Source: Halomonas aestuarii (lineage in GTDB: Bacteria > Pseudomonadota > Gammaproteobacteria > Pseudomonadales > Halomonadaceae). Taken from it: 64,000 nt of DNA. The stretch spans positions 558,001 to 622,000 of the forward strand of contig NZ_CP018139.1 in NCBI RefSeq assembly GCF_001886615.1, in the 5' to 3' direction. Made by a program: the position numbers and the translations under genes. The notes under the pieces were generated by a model, which was given only the letters and a program-made list of their open reading frames with translations, had not been told where the DNA came from and did not search any database. Every line of letters starts with the position of its first letter. Positions within the stretch are counted from its first letter, which is position 1. Positions 50,554 through 62,703 of this stretch are shown here, piece after piece.

Positions 50554-51744
50554 TCAGAAGCTGTCGCCGGGAATGCGCACCCAGCCTTCCATCAGCACCC
50601 GAGCACTGCGGCTCATCACGGCCTGGTCGATCACCCAGCGACCGTCCACCAGGCTCGCCTCGGCGCCGACCCGCAGGGTGCCGGAGGGATGACCGAAGGT
50701 CACGGCGTTGCGCTTGCCGCCGCCCGCCGCCAGGTTGACCAGGGTGCCCTCAATGGCCGCCGCCGAGGCGATGGCGACCGCGGCGGTGCCCATCATGGCG
50801 TGGTGCAGCTTGCCCATGGAGACCGCCCGCACCAGAAGATCGATCTCGCCGGCCTCGACCGCCTTGCCGCTGGAGGCCGTGTAGCTCGCCGGCGGGGCCA
50901 CGAAGGCCACCTTGGGGGTGTGCTGCCGGTTGGCGGCCTCGCTCAGGTCATTGATCAGGCCCATGCGCAGGGCGCCGTGGGCGCGGATGGCCTCGAGCCT
51001 CTCGAGGGCCCGGGGATCGCCGTTGATCGCCTCCTGCAGCTCGCTGCCGGAATAGCCCAGATCGGCGGCGTTGACGAACACGGTGGGGATGCCGGCATTG
51101 ATCATGGTCGCCTTGAGGCTGCCCCCCTCCACCACGTCGGCCGGCACCTCCAGGTCGTCGATCAGCTGGCCGGTGGGGAAGATGGCGCCCTCGCCGTCCG
51201 CGGGATCCTTGAAGGCCACGGGCACCTCGGCGGCCGGGAAGGTCACGCCGTCGAGTTCGAAGTCGCCGGTCTCCTGCACCTGCCCGTCGGTGATCGGCAC
51301 CCGCGACACGATGGTCTTGCCGATGTTGGCCTGCCAGATGCGCACCTCGACCTCGCCGTTCTCGGGGATGCGCTCGGGATCCACCAGGCCATTGCTGATG
51401 GCGAAGGGCCCCACCGCCGCGGAGAGGTTGCCGCAGTTGCCGCTCCAGTCGACGAAGGCCTTGTCGATGGCCACCTGGCCGAAGAGGTAGTCGACGTCGT
51501 GGTCGGGGCTCTCGCTCTTCGAGAGGATGACGGTCTTGCTGGTGCTGGAGGTGGCCCCGCCCATGCCGTCGATCTGCTTCTGGTAGGGATCGGGACTGCC
51601 GATCACCCGCATCAGCAGGCGATCGCGGGCCTCCCCGGGTACCTGGGCGGCCTCGGGCAGGTCATCCCGCTTGAAGAACACCCCCTTGCTGGTGCCACCG
51701 CGCATGTAGGTGGCGGGAACGCGAATCTGGGCAACATGAACCAT
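50554..51744 (-). CDS. prpF: 2-methylaconitate cis-trans isomerase
   Basis: A 396-aa PrpF with diaminopimelate-epimerase-like double domains. [20 protein letters not shown] at the N terminus and [20 protein letters not shown] (about 113-132) with the conserved Cys are family signatures. It isomerises the trans-2-methylaconitate produced by AcnD so that the next hydration can proceed. It lies between acnD and prpD, 119 bp after acnD. Confidence 0.94.
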   Translation of the reverse strand: MVHVAQIRVPATYMRGGTSKGVFFKRDDLPEAAQVPGEARDRLLMRVIGSPDPYQKQIDGMGGATSSTSKTVILSKSESPDHDVDYLFGQVAIDKAFVDWSGNCGNLSAAVGPFAISNGLVDPERIPENGEVEVRIWQANIGKTIVSRVPITDGQVQETGDFELDGVTFPAAEVPVAFKDPADGEGAIFPTGQLIDDLEVPADVVEGGSLKATMINAGIPTVFVNAADLGYSGSELQEAINGDPRALERLEAIRAHGALRMGLINDLSEAANRQHTPKVAFVAPPASYTASSGKAVEAGEIDLLVRAVSMGKLHHAMMGTAAVAIASAAAIEGTLVNLAAGGGKRNAVTFGHPSGTLRVGAEASLVDGRWVIDQAVMSRSARVLMEGWVRIPGDSF

Positions 51745-51863
51745 GAAAATCGACTCCGGATGGAAAGCTGCCGCGCTGGGCGCGGCAGTGATGAATAGCC
51801 CCGGGTAATGACGTCACCCGATCGGCGCGGCCCGGCCAGGAAGCCGGGCCGCGCCACCAGCCC

Positions 51864-54494
51864 TCAGTCGACCGCCTCGACCTCGGACTCCAGGAAGTCC
51901 TGGGCGAAACGCTGCAGGACGCCACCGGCGGAATAGACGGTCACTTCCTCGGCGGTGTCCAGTCGGCAGACGACCGGCACCCGGTCGACCTCGCCGTTCT
52001 TGCGATGGATCACCAGCTCGAGGGTGGCGCGCGGTGCCGGCGTGCCCTCGACGTCGTAGGTCTCGGTGCCGTCGAGCTGCAGCGTGTGGCGGGTGGTGCC
52101 CTCCTCGAACTGCAGGGGCATCACGCCCATGCCGATCAGGTTGGTGCGGTGGATGCGCTCGAAGCCCTCGGCGACGATCGCCTCCACCCCGGCCAGTGCC
52201 ACCCCCTTGGCGGCCCAGTCCCGCGACGAGCCCTGGCCGTAGTCGGCGCCGGCGACGATGATCAGCGGCTGCTTGCGGTCCATGTAGGTCTCGATGGCTT
52301 CCCACATGCGGGTCACCTTGCCTTCCGGCTCGATACGCGCCAGCGACCCCTGCCGCACCTCGCCGTTCTCGTCACGCACCATCTCGTTGAACAGCTTGGG
52401 GTTGGCCAGGGTCGCCCGCAGCGCGGTGAGGTGGTCGCCGCGGTGGGTGGCGTAGGAATTGAAGTCCTCCTCCGGCAGGCCCATCTTGTGCAGGTACTCG
52501 CCGGCCGCGCTGTCCATCATGATGGCGTTGGACGGCGACAGGTGGTCGGTGGTGATGTTGTCCGGCAACACCGCCAGCGGCCGCATCCCCTTGAGGGCAC
52601 GAACGGCCGCCATGTTGCCTTCCCAGTAGGGCGGGCGACGGATATAGGTGCTTTGCGGGCGCCAGTCGTAGAGCGGGCTCTCGGCCTTCTCGAAGGCGTC
52701 CAGGTCGAACATCGGGATATAGACCTGCTTGAACTGGTCCGGCCTGACGAACTCGGCGACGATCGCATCGATCTCCTCGTCGGAGGGCCAGAGGTCCTTG
52801 AGGGTGACCGGGTTGCCGTTCTGGTCGGTGCCCAGCACGTCCTGCTCGATGTCGAAGCGCACGGTGCCGGCGATGGCGTAGGCCACCACCAGTGGCGGCG
52901 AGGCCAGGAAGGCCTGCTTGGCGTAGGGGTGGATACGGCCATCGAAGTTGCGATTGCCGGAGAGCACTGCGGTGGAGTAGAGATCGCGGTCGATGATCTC
53001 CTGCTGGATCTCGGGGTCCAGGGCGCCGGACATGCCGTTGCAGGTGGTGCAGGCGTAGGCGACGATGCCGAAACCGAGCTTCTCCAGCTCGGGCAGCAGC
53101 CCGGCCTCCTCCAGGTAGAGGCGTGCCACCTTGGAGCCCGGCGCGAAGGAGGACTTCACCCAGGGCTTGCGAATAAGCCCCAGCTCGTTGGCCTTCTTGG
53201 CCAGCAGGCCTGCGGCCACCACGTTGCGAGGGTTGGAGGTGTTGGTGCAGCTGGTGATGGCGGCGATGATCACCGCGCCGTCGGGCATCCTGCCCGCCCG
53301 CTCCTCCGCCTGGGCCTTGTCGTAGTTCACGGCGATACCGCGATCGTGCAGGGCACTGGTAGGCAGGCGACGGTGCGGATTGGACGGGCCGGCCAGATTG
53401 CGCTCCACGGTGGACAGGTCGAAGGTCAGCACCCGCTCGTACTTCACCTCGGTCAGGCTGTCGGCCCACAGGCCAGTCTGCTTGGCATAGGTCTCGACCA
53501 GCTCGACCTGCTCCGGCTCGCGACCCGTGATCCTGAGGTAGTCGAGGGTCTGGTCGTCGATGTAGAACATCGCCGCGGAGGCCCCGTACTCGGGCGTCAT
53601 GTTGGAGATGGTGGCGCGGTCGCCGATGGTCAGGCTCGCGGCGCCCTCACCGAAGAACTCCAGGTAGGCGCCAACCACCCGCTCCTTGCGCAGGAACTCG
53701 GTGATGGCCAGGACGATATCCGTCGCGGTGATGCCGGGCTGACGCTTGCCGGTCAGCTCCACGCCGACGATGTCCGGCAGGCGCATCATGGAGGGACGGC
53801 CCAGCATCACGGTCTCGGCCTCCAGCCCCCCCACACCGATCGCGATCACGCCCAGGCAGTCGATATGCGGGGTGTGGCTGTCGGTCCCCACGCAGGTGTC
53901 CGGGAAGGCCACGCGCTTTCCATTCTCGTCTGGGCGGGCCTGCACCACCGGCGACATCTTCTCGAGGTTGATCTGGTGCATGATGCCGTTGCCGGCAGGG
54001 ATCACGTCGACGTTCTCGAAGGCCGTCTTGGTCCACTCGATGAAGTGGAAGCGATCCTCGTTACGCCGATCCTCGATGGCGCGGTTCTTGTCGAAGGCAT
54101 CCTTGTCGAAGCCGGCGTGCTCGACGGCCAGGGAGTGGTCGACGATCAGCTGGGTCGGCACCACCGGGTTGACCTTGGCCGGGTCGCCGCCCCTCTCGGC
54201 GATGGCGTCGCGCAGGCCGGCGAGGTCCACGAGGGCCGTCTGGCCAAGGATGTCGTGGCAGACCACGCGGGCCGGATACCAGGGGAAGTCCAGGTCGCGC
54301 CGGCGCTCGATCAGCTGCTTGAGCGAATCGGTCAGCATGGCCGGGTCGCAGCGTCGCACCAGCTGCTCGGCCAGCACGCGCGAGGTGTAGGGAAGGGTGT
54401 CGTAGGCACCGGGCTGGATCTCGTCGACGGCCGCACGGGTGTCGAAATAGTCCAGCTCGGTACCGGGTAGGGGCTTGCGGTAGTCAGTGTTCAT
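51864..54494 (-). CDS. acnD: Fe-S dependent 2-methylcitrate dehydratase AcnD
   Basis: An 876-aa aconitase-family protein carrying a [4Fe-4S] cluster. ITSCTNTSNPRNVVAAG (about 423) and ACTTCNGMSG hold the cluster cysteines, and GADYGQGSSRDWAAKG the swivel-domain substrate loop. VCHDILGQTALVDLAGLRDA near the N terminus suits AcnD. It is shorter than AcnA (about 890-910 aa) and lies in the prp operon, which supports AcnD over a housekeeping aconitase. It converts 2-methylcitrate toward 2-methylaconitate in concert with PrpF. Oxygen-sensitive cluster expected. Confidence 0.94.
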   Translation of the reverse strand: MNTDYRKPLPGTELDYFDTRAAVDEIQPGAYDTLPYTSRVLAEQLVRRCDPAMLTDSLKQLIERRRDLDFPWYPARVVCHDILGQTALVDLAGLRDAIAERGGDPAKVNPVVPTQLIVDHSLAVEHAGFDKDAFDKNRAIEDRRNEDRFHFIEWTKTAFENVDVIPAGNGIMHQINLEKMSPVVQARPDENGKRVAFPDTCVGTDSHTPHIDCLGVIAIGVGGLEAETVMLGRPSMMRLPDIVGVELTGKRQPGITATDIVLAITEFLRKERVVGAYLEFFGEGAASLTIGDRATISNMTPEYGASAAMFYIDDQTLDYLRITGREPEQVELVETYAKQTGLWADSLTEVKYERVLTFDLSTVERNLAGPSNPHRRLPTSALHDRGIAVNYDKAQAEERAGRMPDGAVIIAAITSCTNTSNPRNVVAAGLLAKKANELGLIRKPWVKSSFAPGSKVARLYLEEAGLLPELEKLGFGIVAYACTTCNGMSGALDPEIQQEIIDRDLYSTAVLSGNRNFDGRIHPYAKQAFLASPPLVVAYAIAGTVRFDIEQDVLGTDQNGNPVTLKDLWPSDEEIDAIVAEFVRPDQFKQVYIPMFDLDAFEKAESPLYDWRPQSTYIRRPPYWEGNMAAVRALKGMRPLAVLPDNITTDHLSPSNAIMMDSAAGEYLHKMGLPEEDFNSYATHRGDHLTALRATLANPKLFNEMVRDENGEVRQGSLARIEPEGKVTRMWEAIETYMDRKQPLIIVAGADYGQGSSRDWAAKGVALAGVEAIVAEGFERIHRTNLIGMGVMPLQFEEGTTRHTLQLDGTETYDVEGTPAPRATLELVIHRKNGEVDRVPVVCRLDTAEEVTVYSAGGVLQRFAQDFLESEVEAVD

Positions 54495-54569
54495 GGCGTC
54501 CGTCGGGAAGTCGTCGAGTGATTAGAGGAAAACGGGGCGACCGCCGGACGGTCGCCCCGACTGGCCGGG

Positions 54570-55697
54570 TCAGTCGCGCTCCTCGATGGGCACCCATTCG
54601 CTCTTCTCGGGGCCGACGTAATCGGCACTCGGGCGAATGATGCGGTTGTTGGCGCGCTGCTCGAAGACATGGGCACACCAGCCGGTGACGCGCGAGCAGA
54701 CGAAGATCGGCGTGAACAGCTTGGTCGGGATGTCCATGAAGTAGTAGGCACTGGCGTGGAAGAAGTCGGCGTTGCAGAACAGCTTCTTCTCGCGCCACAT
54801 CACCGCCTCGACGCGCTCGGAAACCGGATAGAGCACGCTGTCGCCCACATCCTGGGCGAGCTTCTGGGACCAGTGCTTGATGATGGCGTTGCGCGGGTCG
54901 GACTCGCGGTAGATGGCATGGCCGAAGCCCATGATCTTGTCCTTGCGCTCGAGCATGCCCATGATCTCGCGCTCGGCCTCGTCCGGCGACGTCCAGTTCT
55001 CGATCATCGCCATGGCCGCCTCGTTGGCCCCGCCGTGCAGCGGACCGCGCAGCGAGCCGATAGCACCGGTCACGCAGGAATGCATGTCCGACAGGGTGGA
55101 GGCACAGACGCGGGCGGTAAAGGTCGAGGCGTTGAACTCGTGCTCAGCGTAGAGGATCAGCGAGACGTTCATCACCCGGGCGTGGAGCTCGGAGGCTGGC
55201 TCGTCGCGCAGCAGGTGCAGGAAGTGCCCGCCCACCGACGCGTCGTCGGTCTCGGTCTCGATGCGCACGCCGTCGTGGCTGAAGCGGTACCAGTAGCAGA
55301 TGATCGACGGCAGCGCGGCCAGCAGGCGGTCGGAGACGTCCTGCTGCTGGTCGAAGCTCTCCTCGGTCTCGAGGTTGCCGAGCATCGAGGCGCCGGTGCG
55401 CATCACGTCCATGGGATGCGCGTCCCTGGGGATCTGCTCCAGCACGGTCTTCAGCGCCTGGGGCAGGCCGCGCAGGCCCTTGAGCTTGGTGATGTAGGCG
55501 TCGAGCTCGGCCTGGTTGGGCAGCTTGCCCTTGAGCAGCAGGTAGGCCACTTCCTCGAACTTCGCCTTCTCGGCCAGCTCCTTGACGTCGAAGCCGCGAT
55601 AGGTCAGCCCGGAACCGGTCTTGCCGACGGTGCACAGGGCCGTGGTGCCTGCACTCTGGCCGCGCAGGCCGGCGCCGCTGGAGGGTTTATCTGCCAT
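54570..55697 (-). CDS. prpC: 2-methylcitrate synthase
   Basis: A 375-aa citrate-synthase-fold enzyme condensing propionyl-CoA with oxaloacetate. GSGLTYRGFDVKELAEKA, SLRGPLHGGANEAAMAMIE (His in GPLHGGAN), KIMGFGHAIYRESDPRN and the terminal RITGWCAHVFEQ-type block (SRVTGWCAHVFEQ) are seen. The lack of the longer N-terminal domain of type II citrate synthases fits PrpC. It lies 51 bp after prpB and 75 bp before acnD. Confidence 0.95.
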   Translation of the reverse strand: MADKPSSGAGLRGQSAGTTALCTVGKTGSGLTYRGFDVKELAEKAKFEEVAYLLLKGKLPNQAELDAYITKLKGLRGLPQALKTVLEQIPRDAHPMDVMRTGASMLGNLETEESFDQQQDVSDRLLAALPSIICYWYRFSHDGVRIETETDDASVGGHFLHLLRDEPASELHARVMNVSLILYAEHEFNASTFTARVCASTLSDMHSCVTGAIGSLRGPLHGGANEAAMAMIENWTSPDEAEREIMGMLERKDKIMGFGHAIYRESDPRNAIIKHWSQKLAQDVGDSVLYPVSERVEAVMWREKKLFCNADFFHASAYYFMDIPTKLFTPIFVCSRVTGWCAHVFEQRANNRIIRPSADYVGPEKSEWVPIEERD

Positions 55698-55748
55698 GTC
55701 GTGTCTCCTTGTGAGTCGATTCTTATCGGTATGGGGTGCCGGGCCGCG

Positions 55749-56639
55749 TCACGCGTCGCCGCCCTTCTCCGCGAACAGCGCGTCGAGCTTGCGCTCGAAG
55801 TCGTGGTAGTTGAGGAAGTCGTAGAGCTCGTCGCGGGTCTGCATCAGCTCGACCACGTCGCGCTGGTGCCCGTTGTCGTGGATGCTCTGGTAGACCTTGA
55901 GGGCCGCGGCGTTCATGGCGCGGAAGGCCGACAGCGGGTAGAGCACCATGCGGCATCCCACCTCGCCGAGCTCCTGCTGGGAGAAGAGCGGCGTGGCACC
56001 GAACTCGGTGATGTTGGCCAGGATCGGCGCATCGACGCGCTCGCAGAAGGCCCGGTAGTCGTCCAGGGTGTGCACCGCCTCGGCGAAGATGGCGTCGGCC
56101 CCCGCCTCGATGCAGGCGTTGGCCCGCTCGATGGCCGCATCCAGGCCATCCTTCTGGAAGGCGTCGGTGCGGGCGATCAGGTAGAAGTCCGGATCAAGCT
56201 TGGCGTCGGCGGCGGCCTTGATGCGGTCGACCATCTCCTGCTTGGTGACAATCTCCTTGTTGGGACGGTGGCCGCAGCGCTTCTGCGCCACCTGGTCCTC
56301 GAGATGGACGGCGGCCACGCCGGCGCGCTGCATCTCCTTGACGGTGCGGGCGATGTTGAAGGCGCCGCCCCAGCCGGTATCGATGTCCACCAGCAGCGGC
56401 ACGTCGGTGGCGCCGCAGATGCGGTGGGCATCCTCGACAACGTCGTTCATGGTGGTCATGCCCAGGTCCGGCAGGCCGTAGGAAGCGTTGGCCACCCCGC
56501 CGCCGGAGAGGTAGATCGCCTGGTGGCCGACCCGCTGGGCCATCATGGCGGTATAGGCATTGATGGTGCCGACGATGGGCAGCGGACGATTGGCCTCGAG
56601 GGCGGCGCGGAAGCGAGCGCCGGGAGTCGGTTGAGTCAT
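55749..56639 (-). CDS. prpB: 2-methylisocitrate lyase
   Basis: A 296-aa TIM-barrel lyase cleaving 2-methylisocitrate to pyruvate and succinate. [38 protein letters not shown] (Mg2+ Asp residues), [20 protein letters not shown] (the KRCGH catalytic loop with the active Cys) and [13 protein letters not shown] are diagnostic. It is the first enzyme gene of the operon, 29 bp after the regulator stop, so gntR and prpB are probably on one transcript. Confidence 0.96.
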   Translation of the reverse strand: MTQPTPGARFRAALEANRPLPIVGTINAYTAMMAQRVGHQAIYLSGGGVANASYGLPDLGMTTMNDVVEDAHRICGATDVPLLVDIDTGWGGAFNIARTVKEMQRAGVAAVHLEDQVAQKRCGHRPNKEIVTKQEMVDRIKAAADAKLDPDFYLIARTDAFQKDGLDAAIERANACIEAGADAIFAEAVHTLDDYRAFCERVDAPILANITEFGATPLFSQQELGEVGCRMVLYPLSAFRAMNAAALKVYQSIHDNGHQRDVVELMQTRDELYDFLNYHDFERKLDALFAEKGGDA

Positions 56640-56668
56640 GGATGGTCTCCGTATGTTGTCCGAGCGCC

Positions 56669-57385
56669 TCAGGAGGACGTCTCGCTTTCCTGCGGTTCAA
56701 GGGATGCCGCATAGCGCTCGACGACGTTGGTCCGGGAAGCGCTGACGTGGCGTCGCATCAGCAGCTCCGCCAGTTCGGCGTCACCGGCCTCGATGGCGTC
56801 GACGATGCGGTGGTGTTCGACGAAGGCACGCTGCGGGCGCGTGCCGCTGGCACTGAACTGGGTACGATAGAGCCGCACCAGGTAGTAGAGGTCGTCGCAG
56901 AGCATGCCCATCAGCATCTTGTTGTGGCTGCCCTGGACGATACGGAAATGGAAGTCCAGATCCCCCTCTCGCTGGTAGTAGGCCTCGCCACTACGCAGGT
57001 CGGCCTGGCGCTCGTGGACGGCGAGCACCTCGCGCAGCCCGGCGATCTCCGGGGCGGTCATGTGCTCGGCGGCGAGGCGTGCGGCCATGCTTTCCAGGGC
57101 CTCGCGCACATCGAACAGCTCGAGCAGCTCCTGCATGGAGAGCTTGACCACCCGCGCGCCGACGTGGGGCACCCGCTCGATCAGCCGATGCGACTCCAGC
57201 CGACGCATGGCCTCGCGCAGGGGCCCCCGCGAGATCCCGTAGGTCCGCGAGAGACCCGGCTCGGTGATCTTGCTGCCGGGGGCCAGCTCGCCCCTGACGA
57301 TGGCGTCCTGCAACTGCTGGAAGACACGCTCCGCCAGGGTGCGGACTTCGGGGACGGCGGCCTGTTCCGATGCGACTGAGGTCAT
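56669..57385 (-). CDS. GntR/FCD family transcriptional regulator of the prp operon
   Basis: A 238-aa regulator. A winged helix-turn-helix (about 17-80, [20 protein letters not shown] then [21 protein letters not shown]) is followed by an all-helical FCD ligand domain with the metal-binding pattern [14 protein letters not shown] and [15 protein letters not shown]. Position and the palindromes beside it make it the likely propionate/2-methylcitrate-responsive repressor. In Salmonella the prp regulator is instead a sigma-54 activator. ATG 57385 preferred over a TTG at 57400, which lies within the palindrome. Confidence 0.88.
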   Translation of the reverse strand: MTSVASEQAAVPEVRTLAERVFQQLQDAIVRGELAPGSKITEPGLSRTYGISRGPLREAMRRLESHRLIERVPHVGARVVKLSMQELLELFDVREALESMAARLAAEHMTAPEIAGLREVLAVHERQADLRSGEAYYQREGDLDFHFRIVQGSHNKMLMGMLCDDLYYLVRLYRTQFSASGTRPQRAFVEHHRIVDAIEAGDAELAELLMRRHVSASRTNVVERYAASLEPQESETSS

Positions 57386-57389
57386 GGCG

Positions 57390-57401
57390 ATTGTCGACAA
57401 T
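57390..57401. promoter_or_regulatory. GntR operator 1
   Basis: ATTGTCGACAAT, a perfect 12-bp palindrome 4 bp upstream of the regulator start, so inside its untranslated leader. The core fits the T-G-T-N2-A-C-A pattern of FadR/FCD-class operators. Predicted autorepression of the prp operon. Confidence 0.7.
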
Positions 57402-57474
57402 TAAATGATAGAAGAACTTTAGGCGCTGCCTTTCCCGGGGTCAATACACCATCAGGCGGAATGCATACACCTTT

Positions 57475-57488
57475 GGTTGTAGACAACC
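57475..57488. promoter_or_regulatory. GntR operator 2
   Basis: GGTTGTAGACAACC, a palindrome with the same TTGT-N2-ACAA core as operator 1, 85 bp farther upstream of the prp operon. Confidence 0.6.
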
Positions 57489-57506
57489 CGAGCCATGATC
57501 CGGCGT

Positions 57507-57516
57507 GTGTCGACAA
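57507..57516. promoter_or_regulatory. GntR operator 3 (weaker)
   Basis: GTGTCGACAA: the TGTCGACA core is perfect but the outer pair is not. It lies 30 bp from operator 2, about three helical turns, on the pabB side. Confidence 0.45.
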
Positions 57517-57623
57517 TGTGTGCTCTCCGGCCGGGGGGCAGGATCGAGGATGGTGCAGCGTCGGGAGGGACAAGCCGGCTCGCGATGCCTAGAATGGACG
57601 CCCTGTTTCGGGAAGACGCCTTG

Positions 57624-59033
<1,410 letters not shown>

Positions 59034-59099
59034 ATCAGTATTGGGGAAGGGATCGGCGGCTCTGCTAGGGTAGCGGCAATATCGACATCCGAGATCGCC

Positions 59100-59846
59100 A
59101 TGACGTCCTTCGACCCCAACCGCTTCGTCCTCGAACACGACCGGGAGCACCCCAAGGAGATCCTGCGCGCCGCCTACAAGGCCTTCGGCGAGCTGACGAT
59201 CTCCTTCTCCGGTGCCGAGGACGTGGTGCTGATCGACCTGGCCCTGAAGGTCGCGCCCAAGGAAGACGTGCACGTCTTCTCGCTGGACACCGGTCGGCTG
59301 CATGCCGAGACCTACGCCTTCATCGAGCGGGTGCGCGACCACTACGGCATCGACATCGACGTGCGCGTCCCCGACACCGAGGCCGTGCAGGCCCTCGTGC
59401 GCGAGAAGGGGCTGTTCAGCTTCTATCGGGACGGGCACCAGGAGTGCTGCGGGGTGCGCAAGGTGGCCCCCCTGCGCCGTCGCCTGGCGGGCCTGCCGGT
59501 GTGGGTCTCCGGTCAGCGCCGCGACCAGAGCCCGGGTACCCGTTCAAGCCTCCAGGTGGCGGAGCGCGACAGCGCCTTCGGCAGCGAGGCCGCCCCGCTC
59601 GTCAAGATCAACCCGCTGACCCACTGGACCAGCGAGGACGTCTGGACCTACATCCGCATGTTCGACGTGCCCTACAACGCCCTGCATGAGCGCGGCTACG
59701 TCAGCATCGGATGTGAGCCCTGCACCCGCCCCACCCTGCCCGGCCAGCACGAGCGCGAGGGTCGCTGGTGGTGGGAGGACCAGGACGGCAAGGAGTGCGG
59801 CCTGCATGCCGTGAACCTGACACCGCAGGCCACCACGACCTCCTGA
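59100..59846 (+). CDS. cysH: Assimilatory (phospho)adenylyl-sulfate reductase
   Basis: A 248-aa thioredoxin-dependent reductase yielding sulfite. The PP-loop [15 protein letters not shown] (35-49) binds the nucleotide. C116-C117 (QECCGVRK) and C205-x2-C208 (SIGCEPCTR) are the four ligands of a [4Fe-4S] cluster, and C233 in KECGLH is the catalytic thiol. The CC...CxxC pattern marks the APS-reducing type; E. coli PAPS reductase lacks it. So APS is the probable substrate. cysB and a thioredoxin lie within 4 kb. A hairpin follows at 59894. Confidence 0.92.
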   Translation: MTSFDPNRFVLEHDREHPKEILRAAYKAFGELTISFSGAEDVVLIDLALKVAPKEDVHVFSLDTGRLHAETYAFIERVRDHYGIDIDVRVPDTEAVQALVREKGLFSFYRDGHQECCGVRKVAPLRRRLAGLPVWVSGQRRDQSPGTRSSLQVAERDSAFGSEAAPLVKINPLTHWTSEDVWTYIRMFDVPYNALHERGYVSIGCEPCTRPTLPGQHEREGRWWWEDQDGKECGLHAVNLTPQATTTS

Positions 59847-59893
59847 GTCGTCCGCTTCCCTTTCCACTCTCCTTTTCCGCTCCCCCATGACGT

Positions 59894-59921
59894 GACAGGG
59901 CGCCCCTCGGGGCGCCCTGTC
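59894..59921. terminator. Bidirectional terminator hairpin after cysH
   Basis: GACAGGGCGCCCC and GGGGCGCCCTGTC form a 13-bp stem with a TC centre between convergent cysH and the beta-CASP gene. Confidence 0.72.
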
Positions 59922-59959
59922 GTCGTCGAGGCCCGTCGTCCTGACGACAGGCGACCCCG

Positions 59960-61354
59960 TCAGAGGTCATGGCCGGCATGCAGCGCCGGCATGCGCACCT
60001 CGGTACCCTCCAGCAGGGTGGCGAAATGGGCCATGGCGTCCTCGTCACCGTGCACCAGGTAGGTGATGCTCGCGCCCCCCGTCCGGCGGTACCAGTCGAG
60101 CAGCTCCCGCTGGTCGGCGTGGGCGGAAAAGCCGTTGATGGTATGCACACTGGCCTGGACGGGGATCTCCTCGCCGAAGAGACGGATGGTGGAGGCACCA
60201 TCGATGATGCGTCGTGCCAGTGTCCCCTGGGCCGCGAAGCCGACGAAGATGATGCTGCTGTCCCGGCGCCACAGGTGATGCTTGAGATGGTGACGGATCC
60301 GCCCCCCGGTGCACATGCCCGACCCCGCCATGATCACGGCACCGCCCCCGATCCGGTTGAGGGACATCGAGGCCGCGGTCTCGCGGGTGAAATGCAGGCC
60401 GGGAAGCTGGAAGGGGTCCTCGCCCGACTGGAATAGCGCCGCCGTCGCGTCCCCGTACGCCTCCTGATGGCGCCGGAAGATCTCCGTGGCGGATATCGCC
60501 ATGGGCGAATCCAGGAAGACCTGCGTGGACTGGGAGAGGCGCCCGCTCTCGACCCCCGCGCGTAGGAAGTAGAGCAGTTCCTGGGCGCGCTCCATGGCGA
60601 AGGTCGGAATGATCACGTTGCCGCCGCGCCGGAAGGTCTCGTTGATGACCTCGTAGAGCTCATCGACGGTGGGCTGCATGGCCTTGTGATCGCGATCCCC
60701 GTAGGTGGTCTCCATCACGATGACGTCCAGGTCCGTGGCCACCTCGGGATCATCCAGCAGGGGACGTCCACCATTGCCGATATCCCCGGAGAAGAGGACC
60801 CGGCGTCGCTCGCCCTCCTCCTCCAGCTCCAGCAGGATGCTGGCCGACCCCAGGATATGGCCGGCATCGAGGAAGGTGGCATGGATGCCCGGCGCCAGGG
60901 ACAGGCGCTCGCCGTACTGCGCGGATCGCCCGAAGGCATCCAGGCTGTTCAGGGCATCCAGGACGGTGAAGAGCGGGACCTCCTCCTTGCGCCGCTTGCG
61001 ACCATGCCGCGACGCGCGGCGATTGTTGCGCGCCGCCTCCTCCTCCTGGAGACCGGCCGCGTCGAGCATCACGAGCCTCGCCAGCTCGCGGGAGGCGGGG
61101 GTCGTGATGATCTCCCCCTCGAAGCCCCGGCGGACCAGCAGCGGAATCCGTCCACAATGATCCAGGTGGGCGTGGGTCAGCAGCAGCAGGTCGATATCGG
61201 CGGGATCGAAGCCGAAGGGCTCGGCATTCTCCTCCTCCAGGGAGTGTCCCCCCTGATAGAGCCCGCAGTCGATCAGCAGGCGCGTCCCCGCGCACTCCAC
61301 CAGATGGCAGGAGCCGGTCACCCCCCGATCGGCCCCATGGAACGAGATCCTCAT
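59960..61354 (-). CDS. MBL-fold beta-CASP RNA-processing-type hydrolase
   Basis: A 464-aa metallo-beta-lactamase with a beta-CASP insert and C-terminal RMMBL domain, as in CPSF73-like nucleases. HAHLDHCGR (THAHLDHCGRIPLL, about 73-87) and SGDIGNG supply metal ligands, FAMERAQELLYFL is beta-CASP motif A/B, and INGFSAHADQRELLDWYRRT the terminal His motif. It probably cleaves RNA. An unusual basic insert (RNNRRASRHGRKRRKEEVP, about 120-138) could bind RNA. ATG 61354 follows AAGGAGGG; the open frame to 61441 is not needed. Such proteins often belong to anaerobic/stress regulons in pseudomonads. Confidence 0.85.
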   Translation of the reverse strand: MRISFHGADRGVTGSCHLVECAGTRLLIDCGLYQGGHSLEEENAEPFGFDPADIDLLLLTHAHLDHCGRIPLLVRRGFEGEIITTPASRELARLVMLDAAGLQEEEAARNNRRASRHGRKRRKEEVPLFTVLDALNSLDAFGRSAQYGERLSLAPGIHATFLDAGHILGSASILLELEEEGERRRVLFSGDIGNGGRPLLDDPEVATDLDVIVMETTYGDRDHKAMQPTVDELYEVINETFRRGGNVIIPTFAMERAQELLYFLRAGVESGRLSQSTQVFLDSPMAISATEIFRRHQEAYGDATAALFQSGEDPFQLPGLHFTRETAASMSLNRIGGGAVIMAGSGMCTGGRIRHHLKHHLWRRDSSIIFVGFAAQGTLARRIIDGASTIRLFGEEIPVQASVHTINGFSAHADQRELLDWYRRTGGASITYLVHGDEDAMAHFATLLEGTEVRMPALHAGHDL

Positions 61355-61498
61355 GCTGCACCCTCCTTGCCGTCCAGACGCCTCGTCTCCACAACAGCAT
61401 ACGTCGGGAACGCCATGCGCGCGTCGGGATGCCGCGCGCATGGTCGCGGCGAGGAGGGAAGGAGAACCGAAGGACTGGAAGGCGGGGCCCGGCGGGGC

Positions 61499-62527
<1,029 letters not shown>

Positions 62528-62703
62528 TTACCCACAATCACTTTATAGCATAACCTGCCAGGGCCGGCACAACCGCGACCCGGCGCCCGAATGACCCGCG
62601 GGAATTTGCCAGCACTCCCGACGACCGCTAACATCGTCCGACCGGGCGTGCCCTGCGCGCCCCACCATCCGCTCGATGTAGCGCAACGAAACTGGAGAAT
62701 CAC

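Noticed and set aside
52005..54470. Long plus-strand open frame (over 800 codons) opposite acnD
   Set aside because: It is the antisense shadow of a GC-rich gene: no ribosome site, low-complexity His/Gly/Val protein, and acnD is unambiguous.
51864..54494. Housekeeping aconitase AcnA as the identity of this gene
   Set aside because: Its place between prpC and prpF and its shorter length favour AcnD.
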